Assembly: GCA_019234035.1 (NCBI GenBank)
Contig: JAFALX010000099.1
Location: forward strand, 1 to 22,448
DNA: 22,448 bases
Source of the DNA: Candidatus Dormiibacterota bacterium
Lineage (GTDB): Bacteria > Chloroflexota > Dormibacteria > Aeolococcales > Aeolococcaceae
Direction of reading: 5' to 3'
This document shows positions 1-7,498 of this stretch, piece by piece (position 1 is the first letter of the stretch; the number at the start of each line of letters is the position of its first letter). The notes beneath the pieces are model-generated. The model did no database searches. It worked only from the letters and a program-made list of their open reading frames with translations, and had not been told where the DNA came from. The position numbers and the translations under genes were made by a program.

Positions 1-534
1 GTGAAGGTGCTGCCCGGTGAGACGCCCACCGCGTTTGCGCAGCGCCTGGACCTCGACCCGAGCGTGGTGCTCGACTACAACGCCCTCGCGTCGAACGACG
101 TCCTGCCGTACGGAACGTATTTGCAGGTCCCGTTCGGGGGCGCTCCCACCGGAGCTCTGATCGCCGACCGTTTCACCGTCGCGAAATCGGGCGTGCCCAT
201 GGTCCCGGCAGACCACGGGTCGAACACGTTCCCGTACGGGCAATGCACGTACTACGTCGCCAGCCGCCGTGATGTCACCTGGGGTGGCAATGCCTGGACG
301 TGGTTTCGCAATGCGGCCGGGATTCGTCCCGAGGGCCACGTCCCGGTGGAGGGCTCCATCGTGGTGTTCGGCATCGGCTGGCTCGGTCACGTGGCCTACG
401 TGGAGCACGTCAACCCCGACGGCAGCTTCCTCATCTCGGAGATGAACTACTACGCGAACGGCGGCGGCTGGGGCCTCGTCGACCGCCGAACGATTTCTGC
501 CAACGACGGCACAATCCTCGGCTTCATCTACTGA
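1..534 (+). CDS. LysM + CHAP domain cell-wall hydrolase (5' partial)
   Basis: Probable secreted peptidoglycan amidase/endopeptidase. Residues 1-45 read as a LysM peptidoglycan-binding module (LPGETPTAFAQRL, then a V-L-x-x-N core and LPYGTYLQVP). Residues 75-177 form a CHAP domain with the expected nucleophile Cys82 in GQCTYYVA and general base His130 in GHVAYVEHV, followed by SEMNYY (Glu147, Asn149). The first codon of the window is GTG, but it falls inside the LysM repeat and no signal peptide is present, so the gene almost certainly begins upstream of the window and more LysM repeats or an export signal are missing. It ends with TGA at 532-534, 42 nt before the next gene on the same strand. 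The family assignment by motif is firm; the exact bond cleaved is not readable from sequence. Confidence 0.88.
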   Translation: MKVLPGETPTAFAQRLDLDPSVVLDYNALASNDVLPYGTYLQVPFGGAPTGALIADRFTVAKSGVPMVPADHGSNTFPYGQCTYYVASRRDVTWGGNAWTWFRNAAGIRPEGHVPVEGSIVVFGIGWLGHVAYVEHVNPDGSFLISEMNYYANGGGWGLVDRRTISANDGTILGFIY

Positions 535-557
535 CGACGCGTCTCGTCGGACGCCGA

Positions 558-563
558 TAGAAT
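558..563 (+). promoter_or_regulatory. Probable -10 element TAGAAT
   Basis: TAGAAT is a near-consensus -10 hexamer in very GC-rich surroundings, 13 nt upstream of the ATG at 577, which would give a leader of only about 6 nt. No convincing -35 is visible 17 nt upstream. A small CGACG/CGTCG stem (535-549) lies between it and the preceding stop codon. Confidence 0.4.
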
Positions 564-576
564 CGTATGTTCGACG

Positions 577-1071
577 ATGCAGGGACCGAACGACGTCGCT
601 GGACTCTTGGGACGCGCCAAGCGCTGGCTGGACTCACGCCTCGAGTGGGAGCTCCGCCACCGTCGCCGGGCGCAGCGGCTCGAGGCCCACACGCAGGATG
701 ACTGGCGCGGCGTGGTCCGCGCTTCGTATGTCGCGATACTCGGGCGCGAACCCGACGACCAGGGAAGGCGTATCCACGCCGAACGCTTGGCGGCCGGCCT
801 TCCGCTCGAGGCGCTGCTTGCGGAGCTTGCGCTCGCGCGCGATGCGGAAGCCACGGGCAACTTCGCCGACCTCGCCGCGTATGCAGACGCGATACAGGAC
901 CGCGTGACGGTGCTGGAGCAACGGCTCGCCGCGTACGAACAGCGTGCTGCGGATGAAGCCCGAGCGGAGCAGCGAACGCTGCTGGCGCTGACCCGACGCC
1001 TGGCCGTGCTCGAGGACCGGCTCAATGCCGGCGAGGGAACCCCAGCATCACCAACTCCATCGGCCGCGTAG
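577..1071 (+). CDS. DUF4214-like domain protein with coiled-coil tail
   Basis: A 164-residue cytosolic protein with no signal peptide or membrane segment. Residues 46-90 (VVRASYVAILGREPDDQGR, then a Leu/Ala-rich helical stretch) match the DUF4214 pattern, in which a Y-x-x-x-L-G-R-x-P-D-x-x-G core is followed by a helix; that domain is common in polysaccharide-biosynthesis and surface-layer loci. Residues 105-150 are a Leu/Ala/Glu/Arg heptad-like coiled coil (VTVLEQRLAAYEQRA ... LAVLEDRLN). The last 13 residues are Pro/Ser/Thr-rich. The ATG at 577 is chosen because it follows a good -10 element and includes the whole charged N-terminal helix. Its stop (TAG, 1069-1071) lies 2 nt from the proposed start of the glycosyltransferase behind it, so the two are probably co-translated. 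The function is unknown; a scaffold for the neighbouring glycosyltransferases is a guess. Confidence 0.75.
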   Translation: MQGPNDVAGLLGRAKRWLDSRLEWELRHRRRAQRLEAHTQDDWRGVVRASYVAILGREPDDQGRRIHAERLAAGLPLEALLAELALARDAEATGNFADLAAYADAIQDRVTVLEQRLAAYEQRAADEARAEQRTLLALTRRLAVLEDRLNAGEGTPASPTPSAA

Positions 1072-1073
1072 CA

Positions 1074-2165
1074 CTGAGCCCACGCCCGTTTCGCATCGCG
1101 TACACGACGCCGGCGGACTTCGACCAGATCCGCGGGGGCGGCGAGCGGTATGTGCTGAACATGGCGAAGGCAGTGGCGTTCGCCGGCGGCGACGGCGTGA
1201 CCGTCGAGATCATCAGCCCTGCACCTCAAGCAGCCGTGCGCTCACTCGGCCCCGGCGTCACGCTGCGCGGCGTCCCCATGAGTCCTGCCGGCGCGGCGTA
1301 CGGCGAGGGCGTCTCGTGGGAATTCGTCGCAGCGCTCGAGAGCGCTGACCTGATTCACGTTCACCAGGTGTTCACGCGCATGGGCGAGGCTGCCGCGATC
1401 GCCGGGCGCATGCGCGGTGTACCGGTGTGCATCACCGACCATGGCGGCGGGACGAGAACGGTCGGCAGGCGGCTCGGCCTCGTCGACATGGTCGATGCCG
1501 CGATCGCCTATTCGCGCTGTGGCGCCACCGCTCTTGGCGACTCCGCGAACGTCACCGTCATCGAGGGTGGAGTCGACGCTGAGTTCTTCCACGACACCTC
1601 GGCATCTGGCGTTCGAGATCGATTCCTCTTCGTCGGGCGGATCATGCCGCATAAGGGCGTGGACCTTCTGCTGCGAGCTCTACCGGACGATGCCCCTCTC
1701 ACCGTAGCGGGCACGGTCGCTGACGCGACGTACCTCGAACTCCTGCACGAGCTGGCGCGCGGTCACGACGTGTCGTTTGCGACGAATCCCAACGACGTTG
1801 AGTTGCGCGACCTGTATTCGAGCGCGATTGCGATCGTGCAGCCGTCGGTGCACATCGACGTCTACGGCCGCGTCTATCAGTACCCTGAGCTGATGGGTCT
1901 GGTGGCCCTTGAAGGCATGGCGTGTGGCGCACCTGCCGTCGTGCTGCGCACGGGCGCCTTACCGGAATATGTCGACGACGGCCTCACCGGCTTCGTCGTC
2001 GACAACGAGGCGCAGCTGCGCGATCGTCTCGAGCTGCTCGCGGCTGATCCCGAGCTCTGCGCTGCAATGGGGCGCGCCGCACGTGAGCGCGTCCTGACCC
2101 TATGGGACAGCCGCATCGCGGGTGAGCGCATGCTGAGGCTGTACCGCCGTCTCGCCGAGAACTGA
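1074..2165 (+). CDS. GT4-family glycosyltransferase, non-canonical start proposed
   Basis: Retaining GT-B glycosyltransferase that would transfer a sugar from an NDP-sugar; acceptor unknown. The C-terminal Rossmann half has FLFVGRIMPHKGVDLLLRAL followed by the E-x7-E motif ELMGLVALE and a GMACGAPAVV donor-binding loop. The first ATG/GTG/TTG in frame is GTG at 1152, but the reading frame upstream of it encodes an intact family N-terminus, FRIAYTTPADFDQIRGGGER (first beta strand plus the GGGE loop), which a start at 1152 would delete. The frame is open back to a TGA at 954-956 with no ATG, GTG or TTG. I propose CTG at 1074 (LSPRPFRIAYTT...), 2 nt after the preceding stop, giving 363 residues, the usual size for the family. 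A sequencing error or an ATC start (1059) are alternatives. It ends in TGATG, overlapping the next gene by 1 nt. Confidence 0.85.
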   Translation: MSPRPFRIAYTTPADFDQIRGGGERYVLNMAKAVAFAGGDGVTVEIISPAPQAAVRSLGPGVTLRGVPMSPAGAAYGEGVSWEFVAALESADLIHVHQVFTRMGEAAAIAGRMRGVPVCITDHGGGTRTVGRRLGLVDMVDAAIAYSRCGATALGDSANVTVIEGGVDAEFFHDTSASGVRDRFLFVGRIMPHKGVDLLLRALPDDAPLTVAGTVADATYLELLHELARGHDVSFATNPNDVELRDLYSSAIAIVQPSVHIDVYGRVYQYPELMGLVALEGMACGAPAVVLRTGALPEYVDDGLTGFVVDNEAQLRDRLELLAADPELCAAMGRAARERVLTLWDSRIAGERMLRLYRRLAEN

Positions 2166-3424
2166 TGCGCATCCTCACCATCAGCAACCTGTACCCGCCG
2201 GAGCGATTCGGCGGCTGGGAGCTCGGGTGCAAGCAGATGGTCGACGAGCTCCGCCGTCGCGGTCACGACGTTCGCGTGCTGACCAGCACGCCGCGGGTCT
2301 TCGAGGATGGGGCGGTCAACGGTGACGTAGTGCGCTTGATGCGCCTCGAGGAGAGCTGGGACCCTGCGCTCATCGGGACGGATACGCCGCTTCGGCGATC
2401 GCGTCGAGTGCTCGTGGAACCCCACAACATCGAGATCCTCCATCAACAGCTGGACACCTTCGAACCCGATGTCGTCTATGTCTGGAACCTCCTGGGTCTC
2501 GGCGCTCTCGCCTTGTTGCTCGCACTGCGCATGCGCCGCCTGCCGTGGGTGGTGCATCTCATGGACGCGATGCCGCTGAACCTGGCGTCCGTGGCGTTCG
2601 GAGCTCACGTCCGCTTTGCGGATATGCTGTTTCCCGTGCTCGAGGGCACGTGGATCTCGTGCTCGCAGTCGCTGCTCGATGAGAACGCCGCCGCCAACGC
2701 GGTGTTGCGCGGCAACGTTGTGACAGTATCCAATTGGATCAGCGGGCCGCGGCCGGCCATGCGCACGCACTGGTACGAGCCGGGCTCGACGCTGCGGTGC
2801 GCGTACAGCGGTCAGATCTTCACACCGAAGGGCATCGGCATCATGCTCGAGAGCGTCGGCACGCTGGTCGCCGAAGGGCTTCCGATCGAAGTCGACCTCT
2901 ACGGCGACGGGTTGGAGCGCTTTCAGTACGAGTCGATGGCGCTGCAGCTCGGCCTGAGCGACGTCGTGAGGTTTCACGGCCAGGTGGGACAGGACGCGCT
3001 GATGTCGGCACTCGCAGCGCACGACGTGTTCCTCTTTCCGACTGAGATGCGCGAGCCGTTCGGCTTCGCTCCGCTCGAAGCTGCCGCGGCCGGCTGCGTC
3101 CCGCTGGTCACAGGCGGCGCCGGGGTGACCGAATGGCTCGTTTCCGGCGTGCATCTGTTGACGGTTCGTCGCGACGCCGCTCACCTGACGGACGCGCTGC
3201 GCCGGATCATCGACGGCACGCTGCCTCTGGAGCCGGTCGGTCGCCGCGGCCAGCGCGTTGTGCTCGACGACTTCCACATCGAGGTCGTCGCCGACAAGGT
3301 CGAGGCGCTGCTCCAAGCCGAGGCTGAACGGCCGCGCGACGCTGCCGAAATGTCGTGGCGAGATATCGGCCGGTGGGCGCGTCTGACGGAGCTGCTCGCG
3401 GACAGCCTGCTCGCCGGCGATTGA
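2165..3424 (+). CDS. GT4-family glycosyltransferase
   Basis: A 419-residue GT-B retaining glycosyltransferase. The N-terminus MRILTISNLYPPERFGGWEL is the classic GT4 opening (first beta strand, then the Gly-rich acceptor-side loop). The C-terminal domain has YSGQIFTPKGIGIMLESV, VDLYGDG and the E-x7-E signature EPFGFAPLE, followed by AAAAGCVPLVTGG. The mid-region PWVVHLMDAMPLNLAS is hydrophobic but looks like interdomain beta/alpha structure rather than a transmembrane helix. The start ATG overlaps the stop of the upstream glycosyltransferase (TGATG), so the two enzymes are translationally coupled and probably act consecutively on the same surface glycan. Donor and acceptor cannot be read from sequence. 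Confidence 0.9.
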   Translation: MRILTISNLYPPERFGGWELGCKQMVDELRRRGHDVRVLTSTPRVFEDGAVNGDVVRLMRLEESWDPALIGTDTPLRRSRRVLVEPHNIEILHQQLDTFEPDVVYVWNLLGLGALALLLALRMRRLPWVVHLMDAMPLNLASVAFGAHVRFADMLFPVLEGTWISCSQSLLDENAAANAVLRGNVVTVSNWISGPRPAMRTHWYEPGSTLRCAYSGQIFTPKGIGIMLESVGTLVAEGLPIEVDLYGDGLERFQYESMALQLGLSDVVRFHGQVGQDALMSALAAHDVFLFPTEMREPFGFAPLEAAAAGCVPLVTGGAGVTEWLVSGVHLLTVRRDAAHLTDALRRIIDGTLPLEPVGRRGQRVVLDDFHIEVVADKVEALLQAEAERPRDAAEMSWRDIGRWARLTELLADSLLAGD

Positions 3425-3426
3425 TG

Positions 3427-3449
3427 GCTCGCGACTACTGTCGCTGAGC
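3427..3449 (+). terminator. Hairpin after the glycosyltransferase pair
   Basis: GCTCGCGAC (3427-3435), loop TACT, then GTCGC, one bulged T and GAGC (3440-3449), starting 3 nt after the glycosyltransferase stop. No T-tract follows, so rho-independent termination is uncertain, but position and stem strength suggest a transcript end before the separate gene at 3496. Confidence 0.4.
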
Positions 3450-3495
3450 ACCTAGTCACGGCGACACGACGACGCGAAATCGCTCATCATTCCGG

Positions 3496-6400
3496 GTGAA
3501 GATGGGGGCTGATCGCCGCCGTACCGCGTTTGCGATCGTCGTCGCGTTCGTCTGTGTGGCGGTGCTCGGCTCGACGGGCATTCACCCGGCCGCCGCCGCG
3601 CCTTCAAGCTTCAGGCCTCCAGGGGACGCGCAGCCGCCGCATTCACACCGTGCGGTGGTGGGACGAGCGCAGGCGACGCGGCCGCCGCGGGGACTCGCGA
3701 CGCGCGGCAACGCCGTCGCGCCGGCCGTGCCCTCGGGGACGTGGCAGCCGGTTGGACCCAGCCCGATCGCAGGGAGCGTCCAGGATCCATCGCAATCCGG
3801 CGGCCAGTACGGTGACGTCTCGGGGCGAGTGACCGCGCTGGTCACGGATCCGACGAACCCTGCGACGGTGTATGCGGGTGGTGCCGACGGAGGCGTCTGG
3901 AAGAGCACCAATGGCGGCGGTGGCTGGACTCCGCTCACCGATTCACAACCGACACTCGCCGTCGGCTCGCTGGCGATCGATTCGACGGGTCAGATCATCT
4001 ACGCGGGAACCGGTGAGGCGAACGGCAGCCAGGACTCGCAGTACGGCGACGGGGTGCTGAAGTCGATCAATGGTGGTACCTCGTGGACCTTGATGGGAAG
4101 TTCGACGCTCGCCGGGCTGCACATCGGCAGCATCGCGATCGACAGCCAGGTGTCCAATGCGCAGCGGGTGCTCGCCGCGACCGACGCCGGGTTGTACATC
4201 TCGACCGACGGGGGCAGCACCTGGAATAGAAACACGAATATCGACAGCGTGATCATCCACCTCGCGGCATTCGATCACTCCATCTTCGAGATCCACCAGG
4301 ACCCGACGATACCGGCGCGTTTCTTCGCAACGGTCGGTGACTTCTGCAACAACGAGCAGGGACAGGTCCTCGTGTCACCGGACTCGGGAGCCACGTGGAG
4401 CAACAGTGATTCGCTCTCCGTCTCGACTGATTGCTCGCAGCGCATCTCGCTGGGGGCCGGCCCGGGCAACACCGAGTACGCAGCGTGGAGCGACATCAAC
4501 GGGGACCTCAAATACATTCGCAAGTCGACCAACGGGGGCGCGAGCTGGTCGACGGTGATGAATGGCTCTACGACCAGCTACCTCGACGTCGCAGGTAGCC
4601 CGCAGGCCTGGTACGACAACGTCGTCGCGGTCGACCCAACCAACCCCAACAGGGCCGTCTTCGGGGGGGTCACCGTAATCAACACGACCAACGGCGGGGC
4701 CTCGTACACCGATGTCGGCCACGTATACGACCCATCCGCGGGACTCCATCCCGACTTCCACGCCATCGCGTTCACCGGCGCGAACACGCTGTATATCGGC
4801 AACGACGGCGGCGTTTGGCACAGCACCACGCTCGGCGGAACGACCGGCCCGTCGTGGACAGATGTCAACAGCAACCTGAACATCACGCAGTTCTACAACG
4901 GCAGCGCGCTCAACGTCGGCACGCTGATCGGGGGCGCGCAGGATGTGGGCGACCCGGGACGATTGCCGACCACACCGCCGGCGCCACGCTGGCAGCAGTA
5001 CGGCGAAGGTGACGGCACCGGGACGGCGATAGTGCCTGGGTCCAACGGGAATAGCGTCTATCTATCTGTGCCCGGTGCGGGGATTCTTCGCCAGACCAGC
5101 GCACTGTCCGGCGGGATCGAGGCGAATCCGACCATCGCCGCCCCGTGCAATTTCGGTGTGAATCCGGCACAGGGCACGGCGTGCGCCGACCCCGCGGCAT
5201 TCGTCGCGCCGTTCGTCATGGATCCGAACAACGGCAACAAGCTGTTCGCGGCCACAAACCACGTGTACCGGAGCACGAGCGGCGGGCTCCCCGCGGGCAA
5301 CGGAGGCTGGTCCCAGATAAGTCCCAACCTCACCAGCGGGACGGCGTTCACTGGGACCTCTGACTTCATCACCGCCATGGCGATGATCCCCGGGACGAAC
5401 ACGGTCGTCACCGGCGCCGGGCTGAGCGGCACGGTTTTCGAGACCACCAACGGCTCCACGTGGACGAACGTCAGCGGCAACCTGCCTAATGCGACCTCGA
5501 CCAACTTTAGATTCGAGGGCTCGATCGGGTGGATCACCGGCGTCGCGATCAACCCCGCGAATTCCAGTGAGCTGTGGGTGACGATCGGTGACAGCACTGG
5601 CACCGGCACGGTGTGGCACACCACAACCGCGGGCGGCGCCAACAGCTGGGCCGACCTCAGCTCGGTCGGAACCGCGCCGATCACGGGTCCCGTGAACTCG
5701 ATCGTGCAGGACCCGGCAACTCCGACGACGCTCTACGTCGGGACCGCCCTCGGTGTCTACACCTGCACCGGATGCGGGGGGGCATCGCCAACTCCCAGCT
5801 GGTCGACCGCGGGCAGCGGCATGCCCAATGTTTCCGTCGATAGCGTCACCATCTCGAGCGATCAATCGACACTGGTGGCATGGACCCACGGTCGCGGTGC
5901 GTGGGAGCTTGCGCTGAACCAGCCGATTCGCACGATGAGCACGTCGCAGTACACGCTCAACGGGAGTGACGGGACCACGTGGCAGACGATGGACCCGGCA
6001 AATCTCAGCATCACGTTCACCCCTGCCACCACAGGCCGGGAGGTGCTCACCGGCAACGCCGATCTCTGGACCTGGAACACCGGGTTCAACCAGGACATCG
6101 GAATCATGGTGAACGGGTCGCTCATCGCCTGGAAGGAGTCCGGCGGCTTCGCCGGCACGTTCTCCCCGAACGCTGCGGCGGTGCAGGGAGAGCTGCCGGT
6201 CACGGCAGGCACGACATATACCGCGCAGCTGGTCTGGAAGGCGAACACGGCCATACCATCCGGTGACAGGATCTCCGCGGGCGCAGGTAGCCCAGGGAAC
6301 TTCTCACCGACGACGCTGCAAGCCGAGCTCGAACCGCCGATCGGGAGCGGGTTCGAGCAGGTGACGAGCCCGAACCAGTACACGCTCTCATCGAGCGACG

Positions 6401-7206
6401 GCGTGACATTTCAGCCGATCGATTCGGGTCTCTTGCAGTTTCCGTTCACGCCGAGCGCCGACTCAAACGTCATCCTGACCGGCAACGTGGATCTGTGGAC
6501 ATACAACGCCGGGTTCAACCAAGACGTTGGCATCAATGTCAGCCCTGCGTGTAACGGGCAGGCTTCGACGCTCGCGGCGTGGAAGGAGTCCGGTGGGTTC
6601 GCAGGCAACTTCTCGCCAAACGCGGCATTCGTTCAGGCCGATTGCCACATGACGGGGGGAACGCCGTACACCGTGAGCCTCGTCTGGAAATCCAACAAGA
6701 ACTTGAGCGGCGCCAAGATCGCGGCAGGAGCCGGTTCGCCCGGGAATTTTTCGCCCACCGACCTCTACGCCGTGGTGAACCCGCTCTCCGGCGGCCCGCA
6801 GATCGCATCGAGCACCAATCAGTACAACCTCGCGAGCAGCAACGGCGTCACGTGGACCCCCGTAGATGCGAGCCTCAGCCTGCCGATCTCACCGGGCAGC
6901 ACGTGCGTGGCGCGGATCACGGCGAACGCGGACCTGTGGACCTGGAACGCAGGCGTCAACCAGGACATCGGGATCGAGGTCGACGGATCCGTCGTCGCTT
7001 GGAAAGAATCCGGCGGCTTCGCCGGCACCTTCTCCCCCAACGCAGCCTTTGTCCAGGGTGCATCACTTGTGAGCGCCGGGCCGCACACCGTGACACTCGT
7101 CTGGAAGACGAACATAGCGAGCCCCGGAAAGCAGATCTCGATGGGCGCAGGCCCGCCGCCCGCTCCGTTCTCACCGACGACCCTAGCGGTCGAACTGCTC
7201 TGCTAG
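3496..7206 (+). CDS. Secreted BNR/Asp-box propeller protein with three C-terminal modules
   Basis: A 1236-residue exported protein. Residues 1-35 form a signal peptide (basic ADRRRTAF, hydrophobic IVVAFVCVAVLG, cleavage after PAAAA). Residues ~75-800 hold repeated Asp-box (BNR) motifs S/T-x-D/N-x-G-x-x-W, for example STNGGGGWT, SINGGTSWT, STDGGSTWN, SPDSGATWS and STNGGASWS, interleaved with DPTNP...YAGGADGGVWKS-type strands. This is the architecture of sortilin/GH74/Ycf48-like beta-propellers. From residue 814 to the end there are three copies of a ~135-residue module annotated separately. GTG at 3496 is taken as the start; ATG at 3502 is equally possible and leaves the signal peptide intact. 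No Shine-Dalgarno sequence is visible. The catalytic residues of sialidases or GH74 are not evident, so a binding or adhesive role is at least as likely as hydrolysis. It has its own intergenic space on both sides. Confidence 0.85.
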   Translation: MKMGADRRRTAFAIVVAFVCVAVLGSTGIHPAAAAPSSFRPPGDAQPPHSHRAVVGRAQATRPPRGLATRGNAVAPAVPSGTWQPVGPSPIAGSVQDPSQSGGQYGDVSGRVTALVTDPTNPATVYAGGADGGVWKSTNGGGGWTPLTDSQPTLAVGSLAIDSTGQIIYAGTGEANGSQDSQYGDGVLKSINGGTSWTLMGSSTLAGLHIGSIAIDSQVSNAQRVLAATDAGLYISTDGGSTWNRNTNIDSVIIHLAAFDHSIFEIHQDPTIPARFFATVGDFCNNEQGQVLVSPDSGATWSNSDSLSVSTDCSQRISLGAGPGNTEYAAWSDINGDLKYIRKSTNGGASWSTVMNGSTTSYLDVAGSPQAWYDNVVAVDPTNPNRAVFGGVTVINTTNGGASYTDVGHVYDPSAGLHPDFHAIAFTGANTLYIGNDGGVWHSTTLGGTTGPSWTDVNSNLNITQFYNGSALNVGTLIGGAQDVGDPGRLPTTPPAPRWQQYGEGDGTGTAIVPGSNGNSVYLSVPGAGILRQTSALSGGIEANPTIAAPCNFGVNPAQGTACADPAAFVAPFVMDPNNGNKLFAATNHVYRSTSGGLPAGNGGWSQISPNLTSGTAFTGTSDFITAMAMIPGTNTVVTGAGLSGTVFETTNGSTWTNVSGNLPNATSTNFRFEGSIGWITGVAINPANSSELWVTIGDSTGTGTVWHTTTAGGANSWADLSSVGTAPITGPVNSIVQDPATPTTLYVGTALGVYTCTGCGGASPTPSWSTAGSGMPNVSVDSVTISSDQSTLVAWTHGRGAWELALNQPIRTMSTSQYTLNGSDGTTWQTMDPANLSITFTPATTGREVLTGNADLWTWNTGFNQDIGIMVNGSLIAWKESGGFAGTFSPNAAAVQGELPVTAGTTYTAQLVWKANTAIPSGDRISAGAGSPGNFSPTTLQAELEPPIGSGFEQVTSPNQYTLSSSDGVTFQPIDSGLLQFPFTPSADSNVILTGNVDLWTYNAGFNQDVGINVSPACNGQASTLAAWKESGGFAGNFSPNAAFVQADCHMTGGTPYTVSLVWKSNKNLSGAKIAAGAGSPGNFSPTDLYAVVNPLSGGPQIASSTNQYNLASSNGVTWTPVDASLSLPISPGSTCVARITANADLWTWNAGVNQDIGIEVDGSVVAWKESGGFAGTFSPNAAFVQGASLVSAGPHTVTLVWKTNIASPGKQISMGAGPPPAPFSPTTLAVELLC
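5935..7203 (+). repeat. Three tandem C-terminal protein modules (5935-6330, 6361-6780, 6805-7203)
   Basis: Each module of ~132-140 residues begins with a QY-T/N-L-x-S-S/D-G strand, then has N-A/V-DLWT-W/Y-NAGxNQDIGI, AWKESGGFAGTFSPNAAFVQ, a T-V-x-LVWK-x-N strand, and ends GAGSPGNFSPTTL. The modules are clearly paralogous at protein level but diverged at DNA level, so the duplication is old. Copy 2 alone has an insertion with Cys (SPACNGQAS) and a second Cys (DCHMTGG) that could form a disulfide. The pattern of beta strands and conserved Trp/Asn/Gly suggests a jelly-roll or carbohydrate-binding-like fold, but I do not recognise the family. Confidence 0.8.
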
Positions 7207-7300
7207 GGCGGCGGCGGAGCTCGATTTAACCGAGCGACCTTGCTCAGCCTCCTTCGATCTACCTCGTGTTGGTAGTGCGGGACGGACTACTGACTCGAGC

Positions 7301-7498
7301 TCACGATTGTGGGATGACAGTCAGGCGCGTCGGCGAGTAGCTGGGCCCGTTGCCGGCGGCGGCCCAAATCGTGCCGACGGTGGGTCTGTTCGCCTTCCAC
7401 CAGACGGAGAAGACATACGTGTGCCCCGAGGTCATCGGGTACACCGCCTGCAGGAACGCCGCGTCGCACAAGGGGCGCCCGGCGGCGACCAGATTGCC
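7301..7498 (-). pseudogene. Remnant of a C-terminal module (opposite strand to the intact copies)
   Basis: Reading the minus strand on from the response-regulator stop codon, in the same frame, gives 65 residues: GNLVAAG..., DAAFLQAVYPMTSGHTYVFS, VWWKANRP, then IWAAAGNGPSYSPTRLTVIP and a TGA at 7301-7303. This aligns with the last half of each module at 5935-7203: (N)GSLIAW..., NAAFVQ, TAGTTYTAQLVWKAN, ISAGAGSPGNFSPTTL. There is no start codon of its own, and the first half of the module and the KESGGFAGTFSP segment are missing or shortened. I therefore read it as the decayed 3' end of a lost gene. Translation by stop-codon readthrough is possible but has no support. The rest of the stretch between 7207 and 7300 holds only a weak GCTCG/CGAGC stem (7219-7235). 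Confidence 0.6.

Noticed and set aside
957..1080. Programmed -1 frameshift joining the DUF4214-like protein to the glycosyltransferase
   Set aside because: The overlap of the two frames has no slippery X-XXY-YYZ heptamer or following pseudoknot that I can find; a non-canonical start is simpler.
1877..3451. 524-codon open frame on the minus strand across both glycosyltransferase genes
   Set aside because: It is antisense to a clear GT4 gene, shows His/Arg/Ala-rich composition with no domain, and long antisense frames are expected in GC-rich DNA.
5935..7498. Transposon or insertion element flanked by the inverted module copies
   Set aside because: The homologous segments are coding and diverged, with no transposase, terminal inverted repeats or target duplication visible.
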